A DNA stretch of 64,000 nucleotides from the NCBI RefSeq assembly GCF_003259955.1, contig NZ_QLMK01000011.1, forward strand, positions 22,004-86,003, written 5' to 3'. The translations under genes were made by a program, and so were the position numbers. Below, piece by piece: positions 1 to 8,935 of this stretch (positions are counted from its first letter, which is position 1; the number at the start of each line of letters is the position of its first letter). The notes under the pieces were generated by a model, which was given only the letters and a program-made list of their open reading frames with translations, was not told where the DNA came from and searched no databases. Source of the stretch: Falsochrobactrum ovis (GTDB lineage Bacteria; Pseudomonadota; Alphaproteobacteria; Rhizobiales; Rhizobiaceae).

Positions 1-762
1 GCTGCACATGTTAAAAGTCCAGCGGTTCTCAAGCCCGATGCCACCGCCAAGTGAGTCAGCCAAGGTTTCCAATTCTTCCACTGCCACAGGCTTTCCGGCT
101 GCAAGGCTGGCATGCATTGCCGCACCTCTTTGCATAGAAATTCCAATGACCTTGACTTGGCTTCCGGCTTGCATGCGCTTTGCTTTGACTGCCGCCGCAA
201 TGCCGGCGGCAAGGCCACCGCCCGAAAGTGGAACCAATATGGTGTCGATTTCTGGCTGCTGTTCTAAAATTTCCAACCCTATCGTGCCTTGGCCAGCAAT
301 CACGCGCTCATCGTCAAAGGGCGGAATGACGTTCACGCCCTCATCGCGTTCAAGTCGTGCGACTTCCGCCATCGCTTCATCTTGCGAGCTTCCAATAATG
401 CAAATCTTTGCACCCAATTGGCGGATGGCTTCGATTTTATTGCGTGGCACAAGCGAAGATAAACAAATTGTGGCGGGCAAATTTTGCGCTCGCGCCGCAT
501 GGGCGACAGCTCGTCCGTGATTTCCGGTGGAAGCGGTTGCCACCCCATGGCGGCGCTCATTCTCGCTCAGGCTCAAAATCGCATTGGTCGCCCCGCGTAG
601 CTTGAAGCTGCCCGTTATTTGCTGATTTTCCAGTTTAAGAAACACTGGCGCGCCTATTTGCCCGCTCAGACTTTCGGAATGGGCGAGCGTGGTGGTAGCG
701 ATATGGTTTTTAATCCGTTCGCGTGCGGATTCAATTTCACCAATGGCCACCATTTCGCTCAC
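1..762 (-). CDS. eutB: EutB-like PLP-dependent serine/threonine dehydratase (3' end outside window)
   Basis: The visible N-terminal 250 or so residues read as a fold-type II PLP enzyme of the threonine dehydratase family. The motif GSFKLRGATNA carries the Schiff-base lysine, followed by ASTGNHGRAVA (substrate loop) and a glycine-rich PLP-phosphate loop LSGGGLAAGIA. Because asnC, ssd and atf lie divergently next door, the EutB branch (hydroxyectoine utilisation) is the best guess, with generic threonine dehydratase as the alternative. A GTG at 762 with GGAGG 9 nt upstream fits better than the ATG at 753. The gene runs off the left edge, so the C-terminus is not seen. Confidence 0.75.
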   Translation of the reverse strand, partial: MSEMVAIGEIESARERIKNHIATTTLAHSESLSGQIGAPVFLKLENQQITGSFKLRGATNAILSLSENERRHGVATASTGNHGRAVAHAARAQNLPATICLSSLVPRNKIEAIRQLGAKICIIGSSQDEAMAEVARLERDEGVNVIPPFDDERVIAGQGTIGLEILEQQPEIDTILVPLSGGGLAAGIAAAVKAKRMQAGSQVKVIGISMQRGAAMHASLAAGKPVAVEELETLADSLGGGIGLENRWTFNMCS

Positions 763-953
763 GCTCGCAGACCTCCACCATTATGATGGGCGGGTTTGGC
801 GCCCACCGGAACGGCTCGGAGATCAGGCAAATGCCTTGATAATGAGGGCGATAATAGACGCCAAAACTCGTGCAGTGTGAGATCACACATTCGCATTTTG
901 ATATTCCCCAATATAGTTTTGTCTTTATCTCTATGTGTGGAAGAGGTTATAGA

Positions 954-966
954 TCATGTCAATCAT
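954..966. promoter_or_regulatory. 13-bp repeat, copy 1 (candidate AsnC operator)
   Basis: TCATGTCAATCAT lies in the 322-nt divergent gap between the eutB-like gene and asnC. The same 13 bases occur at 1666-1678, just upstream of ssd. A repeat at both promoters of one regulon suggests a binding site for the neighbouring Lrp/AsnC regulator; this is inference. No other gene was seen in the gap. Confidence 0.45.
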
Positions 967-1084
967 TATATTGGATCATTACAATTTTAGTGCCGCGACA
1001 CTTTGCTGATATGCGCTCTTGTTTCTCGCAAGGTCGAGTGGGTATAACGGATGTAAACCATTCTTTTGGCATCGGAACATCTCA

Positions 1085-1582
1085 ATGAAGCTTGCCATGA
1101 AACTCGATAATATTGACCTGCGGATCTTGAAAGCTGTTCAAGAGAATGGTCGGATCACGAAAATGGCATTAGCGGAAAAGGTGGGTCTATCGCCCACGCC
1201 GTGCTGGCTTCGTCTGCGCAAACTTGAAGAAGCAGGAATTGTTACGGGCTATCACGCCCATATCGAACTGCGTAAAATTGTGCCAATTGCCCATGTTATG
1301 GTGCAAGTTACGCTGGCAAATCATCGTCAAAGCGATTTTGAGCGTTTTGAACGCGCTATTGCGCTTATTCCCGAAATTGTTTCCTGCTGGTCTGTTGGTG
1401 GTGGGATCGATTATTTCTTGATGATTGTCTCGCGCGATATTGATAGCTACCAACGATTGATTGATCGGCTGCTGGACCAAAATATTGGCATTGATCGCTA
1501 TTTTACCTATGTGGTGACCAAATTGGTCAAACAGGAAAAGACAGATACGCCCTTTGCGCTTCTGCTTGATGATGGCGACTAG
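1085..1582 (+). CDS. asnC: Lrp/AsnC-family transcriptional regulator (AsnC/DoeX type)
   Basis: The protein has 165 residues, the usual Lrp length. An N-terminal winged helix-turn-helix (residues about 5-60, with NGRITKMALAEKVGLSP) is followed by the alpha-beta RAM ligand-binding domain (about 65-155). The ATG at 1085 fits the family N-terminus; an ATG at 1097 is also possible, and the upstream in-frame start at 1019 would add an unlikely leader. It stands upstream of ssd and atf, as in the Ruegeria ectoine cluster. It probably senses a pathway intermediate and binds the repeated 13-bp element flanking it. Confidence 0.88.
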   Translation: MKLAMKLDNIDLRILKAVQENGRITKMALAEKVGLSPTPCWLRLRKLEEAGIVTGYHAHIELRKIVPIAHVMVQVTLANHRQSDFERFERAIALIPEIVSCWSVGGGIDYFLMIVSRDIDSYQRLIDRLLDQNIGIDRYFTYVVTKLVKQEKTDTPFALLLDDGD

Positions 1583-1665
1583 CCCAAGTTTAGACCATAT
1601 GGTCCGTTGGCCGTATAGAATATAGTCTAACCCATCTGTCCGGACCCGATATTTAGTCCAATTAC

Positions 1666-1678
1666 TCATGTCAATCAT
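1666..1678. promoter_or_regulatory. 13-bp repeat, copy 2 (candidate AsnC operator before ssd)
   Basis: Exact second copy of TCATGTCAATCAT, 30 nt upstream of the chosen ssd start and directly followed by another CATG. The gap between asnC and ssd (126 nt) is long enough to hold a separate promoter. The shared element suggests co-regulation of the enzyme genes with asnC. Confidence 0.45.
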
Positions 1679-1708
1679 GTCATGCTTTTCACAATAAGGG
1701 AGAGCATG

Positions 1709-3205
1709 ATGAACGCTGTTTTAGATCATCCCGTTCAACATGATGGGTTGGGCAGGTTGAAAGACAAGCATCTTTTTCGGGAGCTTGCCTATATTGACGG
1801 AAAATGGATGGCTGGCGAAGGCGGGCTAACATTTGCGGTTACTGACCCGGCCACGCTCACCCGGCTTGCCCGCGTAGCCAGCCTTGGCGAAAGCGAAACT
1901 TCCGTTGCAATTGAAGCGGCTGAAAAAGCGTTTCCCGCCTGGCGCAATCGTTTACCGCAACAACGCGCTGCGATCTTGCGCCGCTGGTATGAGCTCATAT
2001 GCACGCATTGCGAGGATCTCGCACTGTTGATGACGCTTGAGCAGGGCAAGCCGCTTGAAGAATCGCGTGGCGAAATTGCTTACGGCGCGTCTTTCATCGA
2101 ATGGTTTGCCGAGGAAGCAAAGCGGTTAAACGGCGAGACGATCATCAGTCATTTGCCTGACGCAGAAATGTTGGTGCGACGCGAAGCGCTCGGCGTTGTT
2201 GGGCTTGTGACACCGTGGAATTTTCCCAATGCCATGATAACCCGCAAGGCCGCGGCAGCCATTGCCGCAGGTTGTACGGTCGTGGTTCATCCTTCATCGG
2301 AAACACCGCTCTCAGCACTTGCCTTGGCCGAGCTTGCGGAACGCGCGGGCTTTCCCGCTGGCATTTTCAATGTCGTGACCGGCAAAGCAGCGCCGATTGT
2401 TGATGTTCTTTGTCGCGATGAACGCGTGCGGGGGCTGAGCTTTACCGGTTCGACCGAGATCGGAAAGCTGATTGCTGAGAAATGCGCGTCGACAGTCAAG
2501 CGTTTGGTCATGGAACTTGGTGGGCATGCGCCGTTGATCATTTTTGATGATGCCGACATTGACCGCGCCGTGAAAATTGCGATTGCGGCTAAATTTGCGA
2601 CTTCTGGGCAGGATTGCCTCGCAGCTAACCGGATTTTCGTACAAAGTGGCATTTATGATCGCTTTGCGCAGGCCTTTGCCGCGCAGATAGCCGAATTAAA
2701 GACCGGTAACGGGCTTACGGCTGAAACAGATATTGGCCCGCTCATGCACGCTCGTGCTCTTGCTAAGGTGGAAGAACATGTGCGTGATGCCTGCCAGCGC
2801 GGTGCGAAACTGCTGGTCGGAGGAAAGCGGATTTCTGATCATGCATTGTTTTTCGAGCCTACTTTGCTGGTCGATATGCCCGATGATGCGGCTCTCATGC
2901 ATGAAGAAACCTTTGGGCCCGTTGCGGCTCTCACGCGGTTTGACAGTGAAGAGGAGGTGATTGCACGGGCAAATTCCACCCAATATGGGCTTGTGGCCTA
3001 TGTTGTAACCGCCAATGGCGCCAGGCAGCTGCGGATGGGGCGCGCGCTGGAATATGGCATGATTGCCATTAATCGCGCCAAAATCACTGGCGCGCCCGTT
3101 CCGTTTGGAGGCTGGAAACAGTCCGGCCTTGGGCGTGAGGGATCGCATCACGGCATAGAAGCATTCACCGAACTTAAATATCTTTGCATTGATACCGCCG
3201 CCTGA
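1709..3205 (+). CDS. ssd: NAD(P)-dependent semialdehyde dehydrogenase
   Basis: This is a 498-residue aldehyde dehydrogenase of the succinate-semialdehyde type. Visible are the cofactor segment VTPWNFPNAMITRK, the catalytic Glu in MELGGHAP (residue about 268), the catalytic Cys in SGQDCLAANRIF (about 302) and ETFGPV near the C-terminus. Start: AAGGGAGAG precedes two ATGs, and 1709 has the better spacing (1706 is the alternative). In ectoine-degradation clusters this gene (ssd/doeC) oxidises aspartate semialdehyde. The partner aminotransferase begins 28 nt downstream. Confidence 0.88.
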   Translation: MNAVLDHPVQHDGLGRLKDKHLFRELAYIDGKWMAGEGGLTFAVTDPATLTRLARVASLGESETSVAIEAAEKAFPAWRNRLPQQRAAILRRWYELICTHCEDLALLMTLEQGKPLEESRGEIAYGASFIEWFAEEAKRLNGETIISHLPDAEMLVRREALGVVGLVTPWNFPNAMITRKAAAAIAAGCTVVVHPSSETPLSALALAELAERAGFPAGIFNVVTGKAAPIVDVLCRDERVRGLSFTGSTEIGKLIAEKCASTVKRLVMELGGHAPLIIFDDADIDRAVKIAIAAKFATSGQDCLAANRIFVQSGIYDRFAQAFAAQIAELKTGNGLTAETDIGPLMHARALAKVEEHVRDACQRGAKLLVGGKRISDHALFFEPTLLVDMPDDAALMHEETFGPVAALTRFDSEEEVIARANSTQYGLVAYVVTANGARQLRMGRALEYGMIAINRAKITGAPVPFGGWKQSGLGREGSHHGIEAFTELKYLCIDTAA

Positions 3206-3232
3206 TCGCGTCGGCAGAGAAAGGAACTTACC

Positions 3233-4606
3233 ATGCTCGACAGAAGCAATGAACTTACCGCTTGGGATCGCGATCATTTCTTCCATCCATCCACTCATAT
3301 GGGTTCGCATGCGCGTGGAGATACCCCAACCCGGGTGCTGGCTGGCGGGGAAGGCGTGTTCATTACCGATGTGGATGGACGCAAAAGCCTTGATGCATTT
3401 GCGGGGCTTTATTGTGTCAATGTAGGTTATGGACGTACGGAAATTGCCGACGCTATTGCAAAACAGGCGCATGAACTTGCTTATTACCACGCCTATGTCG
3501 GGCACGGAACGCAAGCTTCCATTACGCTTGCAAAGATGATTATTGATCGGGCACCTGATCATATGAGCCGCGTCTATTTTGGGCTTTCGGGGTCGGACGC
3601 CAATGAAACCAATATCAAGCTAATTTGGTATTACAATAATATCCGTGGTCGACCAGAGAAGAAAAAGATCATCTCTCGCTGGCGCGGCTATCACGGTTCG
3701 GGCCTGATGACGGGCAGCCTCACGGGTCTGCCAGGCTTCCACAATGCTTTTGATTTGCCATTATCGCCCATATTGCACACAGAAGCCCCCTATTATTTCC
3801 GTCGTGCTGACCGTTCGATGAGTGAAGAGCAATTTGCGCAATATTGCGCGGATAAGCTTGAAGAAATGATTCTGGCAGAAGGGCCTGATACAGTCGCGGC
3901 CTTTATTGGCGAGCCGGTGCTGGGAACGGGTGGTATCGTGCCGCCACCCGCGGATTACTGGCAAAAAATACAAGCCGTGCTTGATCGTTACGACATTATG
4001 CTTATCGCCGATGAGGTCGTGACTGGCTTTGGGCGATTGGGCAGCATGTTCGGTTCCGATCACTATGGCATGAAGCCGGATTTAATCACAATTGCCAAAG
4101 GCTTAACCTCCGCGTATGCGCCGCTTTCAGGCTCGATTGTGTCTGAGCGCATGTGGGAAGTTCTTGTGCAGGGCTCGGATAAAATGGGACCGATTGGTCA
4201 CGGCTGGACCTATTCCGCGCATCCAATTTGCGCGGCCGCGGGCGTGGCCAATCTTGAGCTTATTGATGAGCTTGATTTGGTCACAAATGCTGGCACCACA
4301 GGTGCATATTTCCGCAAAGCGCTGCAAGACGCGGTTGGGGATCATCCGAATGTCGGCGAAGTTCGCGGTGAAGGATTGATGGCCGCAATTGAATTTATCG
4401 AAGATCGCGATGATCGCAAATTCTTCGATCCCGCGCAAAAGATCGGCCCGCAAGTCGCCGCTGCTTTATTGGCGAATGGCGTGATTGGCCGTGCGATGCC
4501 GGAAGGCGATATTTTGGGCTTTGCGCCGCCACTTTGCCTTAGCCCGCAAGAGGCGGACCAGATTGTTGCTGCTACGCAAAAGGCTCTTCAAACCGTTTTT
4601 AGCTAA
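3233..4606 (+). CDS. atf: Class III (omega) aminotransferase, putrescine/diaminobutyrate type
   Basis: A 457-residue PLP fold-type I class III aminotransferase. The cofactor-binding Asp sits in LIADEVVTGFGR and the Schiff-base Lys in DLITIAKGLTSAYAPL (residue about 289). It is closest in style to SpuC-like amine:pyruvate transaminases. Downstream of asnC and ssd it matches atf/doeD, which in ectoine catabolism converts diaminobutyrate to aspartate semialdehyde, the substrate of Ssd. Substrate identity is inferred from context only. Confidence 0.87.
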   Translation: MLDRSNELTAWDRDHFFHPSTHMGSHARGDTPTRVLAGGEGVFITDVDGRKSLDAFAGLYCVNVGYGRTEIADAIAKQAHELAYYHAYVGHGTQASITLAKMIIDRAPDHMSRVYFGLSGSDANETNIKLIWYYNNIRGRPEKKKIISRWRGYHGSGLMTGSLTGLPGFHNAFDLPLSPILHTEAPYYFRRADRSMSEEQFAQYCADKLEEMILAEGPDTVAAFIGEPVLGTGGIVPPPADYWQKIQAVLDRYDIMLIADEVVTGFGRLGSMFGSDHYGMKPDLITIAKGLTSAYAPLSGSIVSERMWEVLVQGSDKMGPIGHGWTYSAHPICAAAGVANLELIDELDLVTNAGTTGAYFRKALQDAVGDHPNVGEVRGEGLMAAIEFIEDRDDRKFFDPAQKIGPQVAAALLANGVIGRAMPEGDILGFAPPLCLSPQEADQIVAATQKALQTVFS

Positions 4607-4613
4607 GCGGGGG

Positions 4614-4649
4614 ATGACACCTACGCTGGAGAACCAGCGTAGGTGTCAT
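4614..4649. terminator. Perfect 16-bp stem-loop between convergent genes
   Basis: Bases 4614-4629 and 4634-4649 are perfect reverse complements around the loop AGAA. The hairpin lies 7 nt after the atf stop and 2 nt from the stop of the leftward nitrilase gene, so it can serve both strands. It lacks a long T-run, so efficiency is uncertain. Confidence 0.75.
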
Positions 4650-4651
4650 AT

Positions 4652-5518
4652 TCATTCAACCAATTGGCACGCTTGGCTTTCAGGCCAATGTGCGAAGGTT
4701 AAAACCCGCCCATTTGTCCGGCTTTCTTCGACTTTTTTCAATTCAAATTCGGCTTTTACCCAGCCCGGGCTGTTCAATTCGCCCGAAGCGAGGATCCCTG
4801 TTTCGGGCCATAATCCGTCCGGCGGACAATAAATGCCAGCAGCGCCGCAATTTTCGTCTACTGCCGGGCACCAATCCACATTTCCAACTATTGGCGATTG
4901 CACAACAATAGATTGCGATTCCAGGGCCCGCGCCATGGAACCGATCTTGACCCGATTATAGCCGGAAATCGTATCCGTGCAGGACGGGACCAGGATAATC
5001 TGAGCTCCAGCCTCGGCGAGAGTGCGCCCCAGCAAAGGAAATTCGCTATCGTAGCAAATAAGAATTCCGATACGCCCGATTTTCGTATCAAAAACTTTCA
5101 GCCCTGGTGCGCCGATGACATTCCATTCTTCGCGCTCAAAGCGCGTCATGATCTGCTTATCCTGATAGCCGATTGGGCCTTGTGGCCCGATCAGAACAGC
5201 GCGGTTTGTGGGGCGCGCTCCCTCGAATACCGGGCCCGATGCCATGAGAATATGCAGATTAAAACGCTTTGCCAGCTCACAATGCAGCTTTTCCCGAGCC
5301 TGCTCATGTCGCGCCACTTCATGTAGCGAGGCTTCAAGATCTTGCGCAACTTGACGTCCGCCCAAAGATGCCAATTCCATCGATCCATATTCTGGAAAAA
5401 CCAGAAGGTCACAATCAGCGGCATCTTCTACCCATTTTGTGAGCTTTTTCTCATATTGGGTGAAATCCTCAAACCAATCCAACGGATAGGAGGCGGAGGC
5501 AATTTTAACGCGGCTCAT
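4652..5518 (-). CDS. Nitrilase-superfamily carbon-nitrogen hydrolase
   Basis: A 288-residue single-domain CN hydrolase with the Glu-Lys-Cys triad visible: Glu in LVFPEYGSMEL (about 48), Lys in GYQDKQIMTRFERE (about 130) and Cys in ILICYDSEFP (about 165). Such enzymes hydrolyse amides, nitriles or N-carbamoyl groups. The ATG at 5518 overlaps the stop of the upstream GNAT gene as ATGA, so translation is coupled. It is the last gene of the SnoaL-GNAT-hydrolase trio. The substrate is unknown. Confidence 0.85.
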   Translation of the reverse strand: MSRVKIASASYPLDWFEDFTQYEKKLTKWVEDAADCDLLVFPEYGSMELASLGGRQVAQDLEASLHEVARHEQAREKLHCELAKRFNLHILMASGPVFEGARPTNRAVLIGPQGPIGYQDKQIMTRFEREEWNVIGAPGLKVFDTKIGRIGILICYDSEFPLLGRTLAEAGAQIILVPSCTDTISGYNRVKIGSMARALESQSIVVQSPIVGNVDWCPAVDENCGAAGIYCPPDGLWPETGILASGELNSPGWVKAEFELKKVEESRTNGRVLTFAHWPESQACQLVE

Positions 5519-6096
5519 AATTCTCTCATCCAAAATTGCATGGGTTTATTGCTGGAGCTTTCAGCCCCAATATCTTTCCACGGAAACTCGGTGACAACTC
5601 CCGGCAAAAGCCGGTATCCACGTTTAACCCAAAAAGCATCAAGCGGTCGATAATCGGCAGGCCGTAATGGATGATCTTGAGGGCGAACCACACTGCAAAA
5701 AGCAGAGTATTTTCTACCAAGTTTGCGGCCATGGGCCTCGCGTTCGTCGAAAAAAGCATGACCTATTCCCTGTCCTCGATATTGGGGCAGGAGAATAGAT
5801 TCTGCGCAATAGAAAATCTCGTTAAGCGGCTCAGCCCGGTGCGCGAAAGCTAGGCTGAAATCATCCGCATGATCTTCCATAGGGGTGCCCGTGGCCGCGC
5901 CGACTATTTTGGCACCATCATAGGCCACAACCACGATTGCGCCTTCTGAATGGTAATTGGTCAGATATTCTCGCTCATAGTCGAGATCGCCTTCATAAAG
6001 ATAGGGCCAGTCCCGAAAGATTTTGATGCGGAGCTGCGCCAGATCATCCAGCGCAGCCATAACCGCATCTCCTGTGAGTGTCTTGATCGAGATCAT
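5515..6096 (-). CDS. GNAT-family N-acetyltransferase
   Basis: A 193-residue GNAT protein. The acetyl-CoA pyrophosphate loop is seen as QYRGQGIG (about residue 110), preceded by a beta-strand-rich core. The ATG at 6096 overlaps the SnoaL stop as ATGA and is preferred over an upstream in-frame ATG at 6117. It is translationally coupled on both sides, which ties it functionally to the hydrolase and SnoaL-like genes. The acceptor substrate cannot be read from sequence. Confidence 0.82.
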   Translation of the reverse strand: MISIKTLTGDAVMAALDDLAQLRIKIFRDWPYLYEGDLDYEREYLTNYHSEGAIVVVAYDGAKIVGAATGTPMEDHADDFSLAFAHRAEPLNEIFYCAESILLPQYRGQGIGHAFFDEREAHGRKLGRKYSAFCSVVRPQDHPLRPADYRPLDAFWVKRGYRLLPGVVTEFPWKDIGAESSSNKPMQFWMREL

Positions 6097-6494
6097 CCCA
6101 AGACCTGTCGGGTCCACTCGTTGAGGTTATAATATGTCGTTACACGGCTGATTTTACCGTCACGGATTTCAAAAAACGTTCCGCCCGGTAACCGATAGGT
6201 CTGGCCATTTGCATCAGGCAGGCCTTCATCTGTATTAAGATAAGTGCCATTGACAATGAATTCAGCCGCCGCCCTATCACCGTTTTCATTAGCGAAAATG
6301 ACCATATCGGTGAGCTTTTCTTTATAGCAATGGGACATATGCAGGTTGAACTGCGCAAAAAGTTCTTTGCCCCGTCTTACCTCACCTTCATTCACATAAT
6401 GCTCTACATCATCATGCATAAGGGCCAGCATATCTTCGGTTTTGCCAGCATTGAACGCGGCGTAATATGCTTCGATGAGGGATTTTGTATTCAT
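6093..6494 (-). CDS. SnoaL-like / ketosteroid-isomerase-related protein
   Basis: A 133-residue NTF2-like fold protein: an N-terminal helix with IEAYYAAFNAGKTEDMLALMHDDVEHYVNE-type spacing and a C-terminal strand region (GTFFEIRDGKISRVTTYYN) typical of the family. The ATG at 6494 is preceded by GGGAG at good spacing; longer in-frame starts upstream lack this. It is first of a three-gene leftward operon with GNAT and CN hydrolase. Members bind small ligands or act as isomerases; the role here is unknown. Confidence 0.8.
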   Translation of the reverse strand: MNTKSLIEAYYAAFNAGKTEDMLALMHDDVEHYVNEGEVRRGKELFAQFNLHMSHCYKEKLTDMVIFANENGDRAAAEFIVNGTYLNTDEGLPDANGQTYRLPGGTFFEIRDGKISRVTTYYNLNEWTRQVLG

Positions 6495-6678
6495 TGCCTG
6501 CTCCCGGCTCAAATAGGCCATTCTACTCGTAAACAAAATGCATCTTAGCGACTTAGTGATCGATTCTGGTTCTTGATCGGGGCTATTAAATCGCCAATTT
6601 CGCGTAAGGCAGGTCAAAACACGACATCAAGGGGCCAAATAGTCCTTAATTGCTTGTTTTGAGACGGTTTTGCTTCAA

Positions 6679-7275
6679 TCAGCTTCCATTCACAAAAGTC
6701 AGAATGAGCTGATGAACATTCCCGCCATGGCTCATCTCTTTTTGATCAAATTCCCGTCCCCATGCTTGCTGAACTTTGACCATTTCACTGATCTCTTTTG
6801 CCAGCACTTTTCTGATTTTTTGACATTTTGGATCATTGGGGACCGATAGTCCCACCGATTTTCGAACGATTTCACGCGTAATTTCTTTGGCATGATCACC
6901 GTGCACTAGCTCATGCGCTTTTATACCTTGATAAAAGCGCTGCCAGCTCTCGTGGAGATCGGGTGAGAGTTTTTGCGATGGCTTTGGCAGCGTATATGTA
7001 ATTTTAAGTTTTGGCGTGGCGGATAGGACGGTACAGGCATTATTGCTGCGGTCGAATTTCCGCTCCCAGGTTAGCACATAATTTGTTTGTGCAATGACGC
7101 GCGTCTTGCCGATTTTTGGACCGCGTGCACCTATCGATTCATAAAGTGCGGGCGCTGTGGTGCCGGAAATGTCGTAATGTTTATAAATTTCCTCTGCCTT
7201 CCAACTGGCTTGAGCACTGGCCGGATTGGCGAGAATAAAACACGCGAAACTGAGCTGAAAAAACCGTATCACCAT
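6679..7275 (-). CDS. Secreted DUF922 Zn-protease-like protein
   Basis: A 198-residue exported protein. A signal peptide (MVIRFFQLSFACFILANPASAQA) is followed by a DUF922 domain with the putative zinc site HELVHGDH. The ATG at 7275 has GGAG just upstream; the in-frame ATG at 7302 would put nine residues before the signal peptide. DUF922 proteins are predicted periplasmic metalloproteases. It stands alone on the minus strand. Confidence 0.8.
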   Translation of the reverse strand: MVIRFFQLSFACFILANPASAQASWKAEEIYKHYDISGTTAPALYESIGARGPKIGKTRVIAQTNYVLTWERKFDRSNNACTVLSATPKLKITYTLPKPSQKLSPDLHESWQRFYQGIKAHELVHGDHAKEITREIVRKSVGLSVPNDPKCQKIRKVLAKEISEMVKVQQAWGREFDQKEMSHGGNVHQLILTFVNGS

Positions 7276-7519
7276 CGCTCCGTATAACTGGTCAAAGTAC
7301 AATCCAAACTATCGCGAGTTAATGCAACAAAGGAAAGAGTGAGTACGCGTTACTCGTTTCAATATGGCTCGCATTCCCAATTATTGCTGAAGCCAGCGGG
7401 ATGATGCTCATCTTGTTTTCAGTGCTTGATAGATGATGTCGGATCACTTCGCATCATGCGAGTAACATGATAGAAGCGACCAACGCAGCGACCGCTGCAC
7501 GCAACTTATTGGATCTTTC

Positions 7520-8425
7520 ATGACAATTGCACCCGAAGCCACAACGGATAACCGACGCCGACAGATCAAGTTCGCACTTATCTCTCTTTTTAATGGCGGG
7601 TTGGTGATTGGCTTTTCGCCAATTTTCGTGCGGCTATCGGAGCTGGATGCCGTATCGACTGCGTTCTGGCGGCTTGCTCTGGCGCTTGTTCCGCTGTTGT
7701 TGATGGTGGCACGGTCCAAGCCAGAAGCAAATCAAAAGCCGAAAGGCTTGCGTGATTTCTGGACGCTGGCACTGCCTGGAATTGTGCTGGGGATAGAGCT
7801 GGCGGCCTGGCATATTTCATTGCATATGACATCCGTTGCCAATTCAACGCTGCTTGTGAATATGGCTCCGATATTTGTCACGCTTTATTGCTGGGTATTT
7901 TTAAAACAAACGCCACGAAAGCTTTTTTTACTCGCATTGGCGGTTACAATCAGCGGTGTGGTCATTCTTAAAGGCGGTCCTCAAACCCTTGGCAGTGGCG
8001 ACATTAAGGGCGATGCCGTGGCCATTGTCGCGGCCATTCTATATGCGGCTTACATAATATTGCTGGGCAAAGTACGTGAGCGGTTCTCAACATCGCTAAT
8101 CATGCTTTGGAGTACGAGTGCCGCAGCCATAACAGTATTGCCCTTTGCATGGGTGGCAGAATCGACATTAATTCCGGCTACAATGATGGGTTGGGCAGTG
8201 CTTTTTGGGCTTTCTTGGCTGAGCCAAGCGGCGGGGCAAAGCTTGATCACTTTTGCGCTTGCATGGCTGCCGGTTACGTTTTCGTCGCTCACCCTTCTCA
8301 TGCAGCCGGTAATTGCTTCGCTCCTCGCTTGGGCGATATTGGGCGAGGCGTTGACAATCTGGCAATGTATTGGCGGGTCGATTGTGCTGGCAGGCATATT
8401 GGCGGCCCGTAGAGCACAGCGATAG
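7520..8425 (+). CDS. EamA/DMT-family transporter
   Basis: A 301-residue inner-membrane protein with about ten hydrophobic segments arranged as two EamA repeats (residues about 15-145 and 155-295). The second repeat ends in a typical LLAWAILGEALTIWQCIGGSIVLAGI pattern (given in parts: LGEALT, GGSIVLAG). Probably a metabolite exporter of the drug/metabolite superfamily; the substrate is not predictable. It ends 4 nt before the end of a convergent gene. Confidence 0.85.
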   Translation: MTIAPEATTDNRRRQIKFALISLFNGGLVIGFSPIFVRLSELDAVSTAFWRLALALVPLLLMVARSKPEANQKPKGLRDFWTLALPGIVLGIELAAWHISLHMTSVANSTLLVNMAPIFVTLYCWVFLKQTPRKLFLLALAVTISGVVILKGGPQTLGSGDIKGDAVAIVAAILYAAYIILLGKVRERFSTSLIMLWSTSAAAITVLPFAWVAESTLIPATMMGWAVLFGLSWLSQAAGQSLITFALAWLPVTFSSLTLLMQPVIASLLAWAILGEALTIWQCIGGSIVLAGILAARRAQR

Positions 8426-8429
8426 CAAA

Positions 8430-8801
8430 TTACCGCAAGGATCGTTTCAGAAGAAGCCCACCATCGCTCGCAGGTGCAGAATATCGCATAATAACGCGGA
8501 TGGTACGATTGCGGACCGGTGTTTTAGTAGCGCATTCCAATAGGGCTTGCTGAGCAGAAAGTGCAAATTCTTCACCGGCTTTTCGAACCGGCTGATAATC
8601 AATCGCAGCAATGCGTTCCAATTCGCCTTGAGAATTATATGTAAGTTCAAAACTAGCCGAGGCTCGCTCATAACTGGCGCCTTCAGGCATTTTCCAGCAC
8701 TGTTTTGCCATTTCCGTTACGATTTCTGAATCCGGCGCTGAATTGGCCGGAGAAACCAGAAAAGTCATAGCGAATAATCCGAGCACAAAAAGCCTTTTCA
8801 T
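8430..8801 (-). CDS. Small exported protein of unknown function
   Basis: A 123-residue protein with a clear signal peptide (MKRLFVLGLFAMTFLVSPANSA), so periplasmic or secreted. The mature part has one conserved-looking Cys-Trp pair (KQCWKMP) and a second Cys near the C-terminus (LLECATK), which might form a disulfide. The ATG at 8801 is preferred because it begins the signal peptide. No family was recognised with certainty; the C-terminal half resembles the small domain found in TonB-like exported proteins. Confidence 0.7.
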   Translation of the reverse strand: MKRLFVLGLFAMTFLVSPANSAPDSEIVTEMAKQCWKMPEGASYERASASFELTYNSQGELERIAAIDYQPVRKAGEEFALSAQQALLECATKTPVRNRTIRVIMRYSAPASDGGLLLKRSLR

Positions 8802-8935
8802 AAATCTCCCATCCCTTTGGGCTGACAGATTATACTTAGGTGTTAGAGCACAATTTACCATATGAAAGTAGATACAAGCATATATTGCAGAATGCTATTG
8901 CTAGAGGTCATAAAACTAGCTCAGTGCTATTAATG

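Noticed and set aside
8-520. Open rightward frame of 170 codons at the left edge
   Set aside because: It is the complement of the EutB-like gene, whose product shows clear PLP-enzyme motifs; the rightward product has none.
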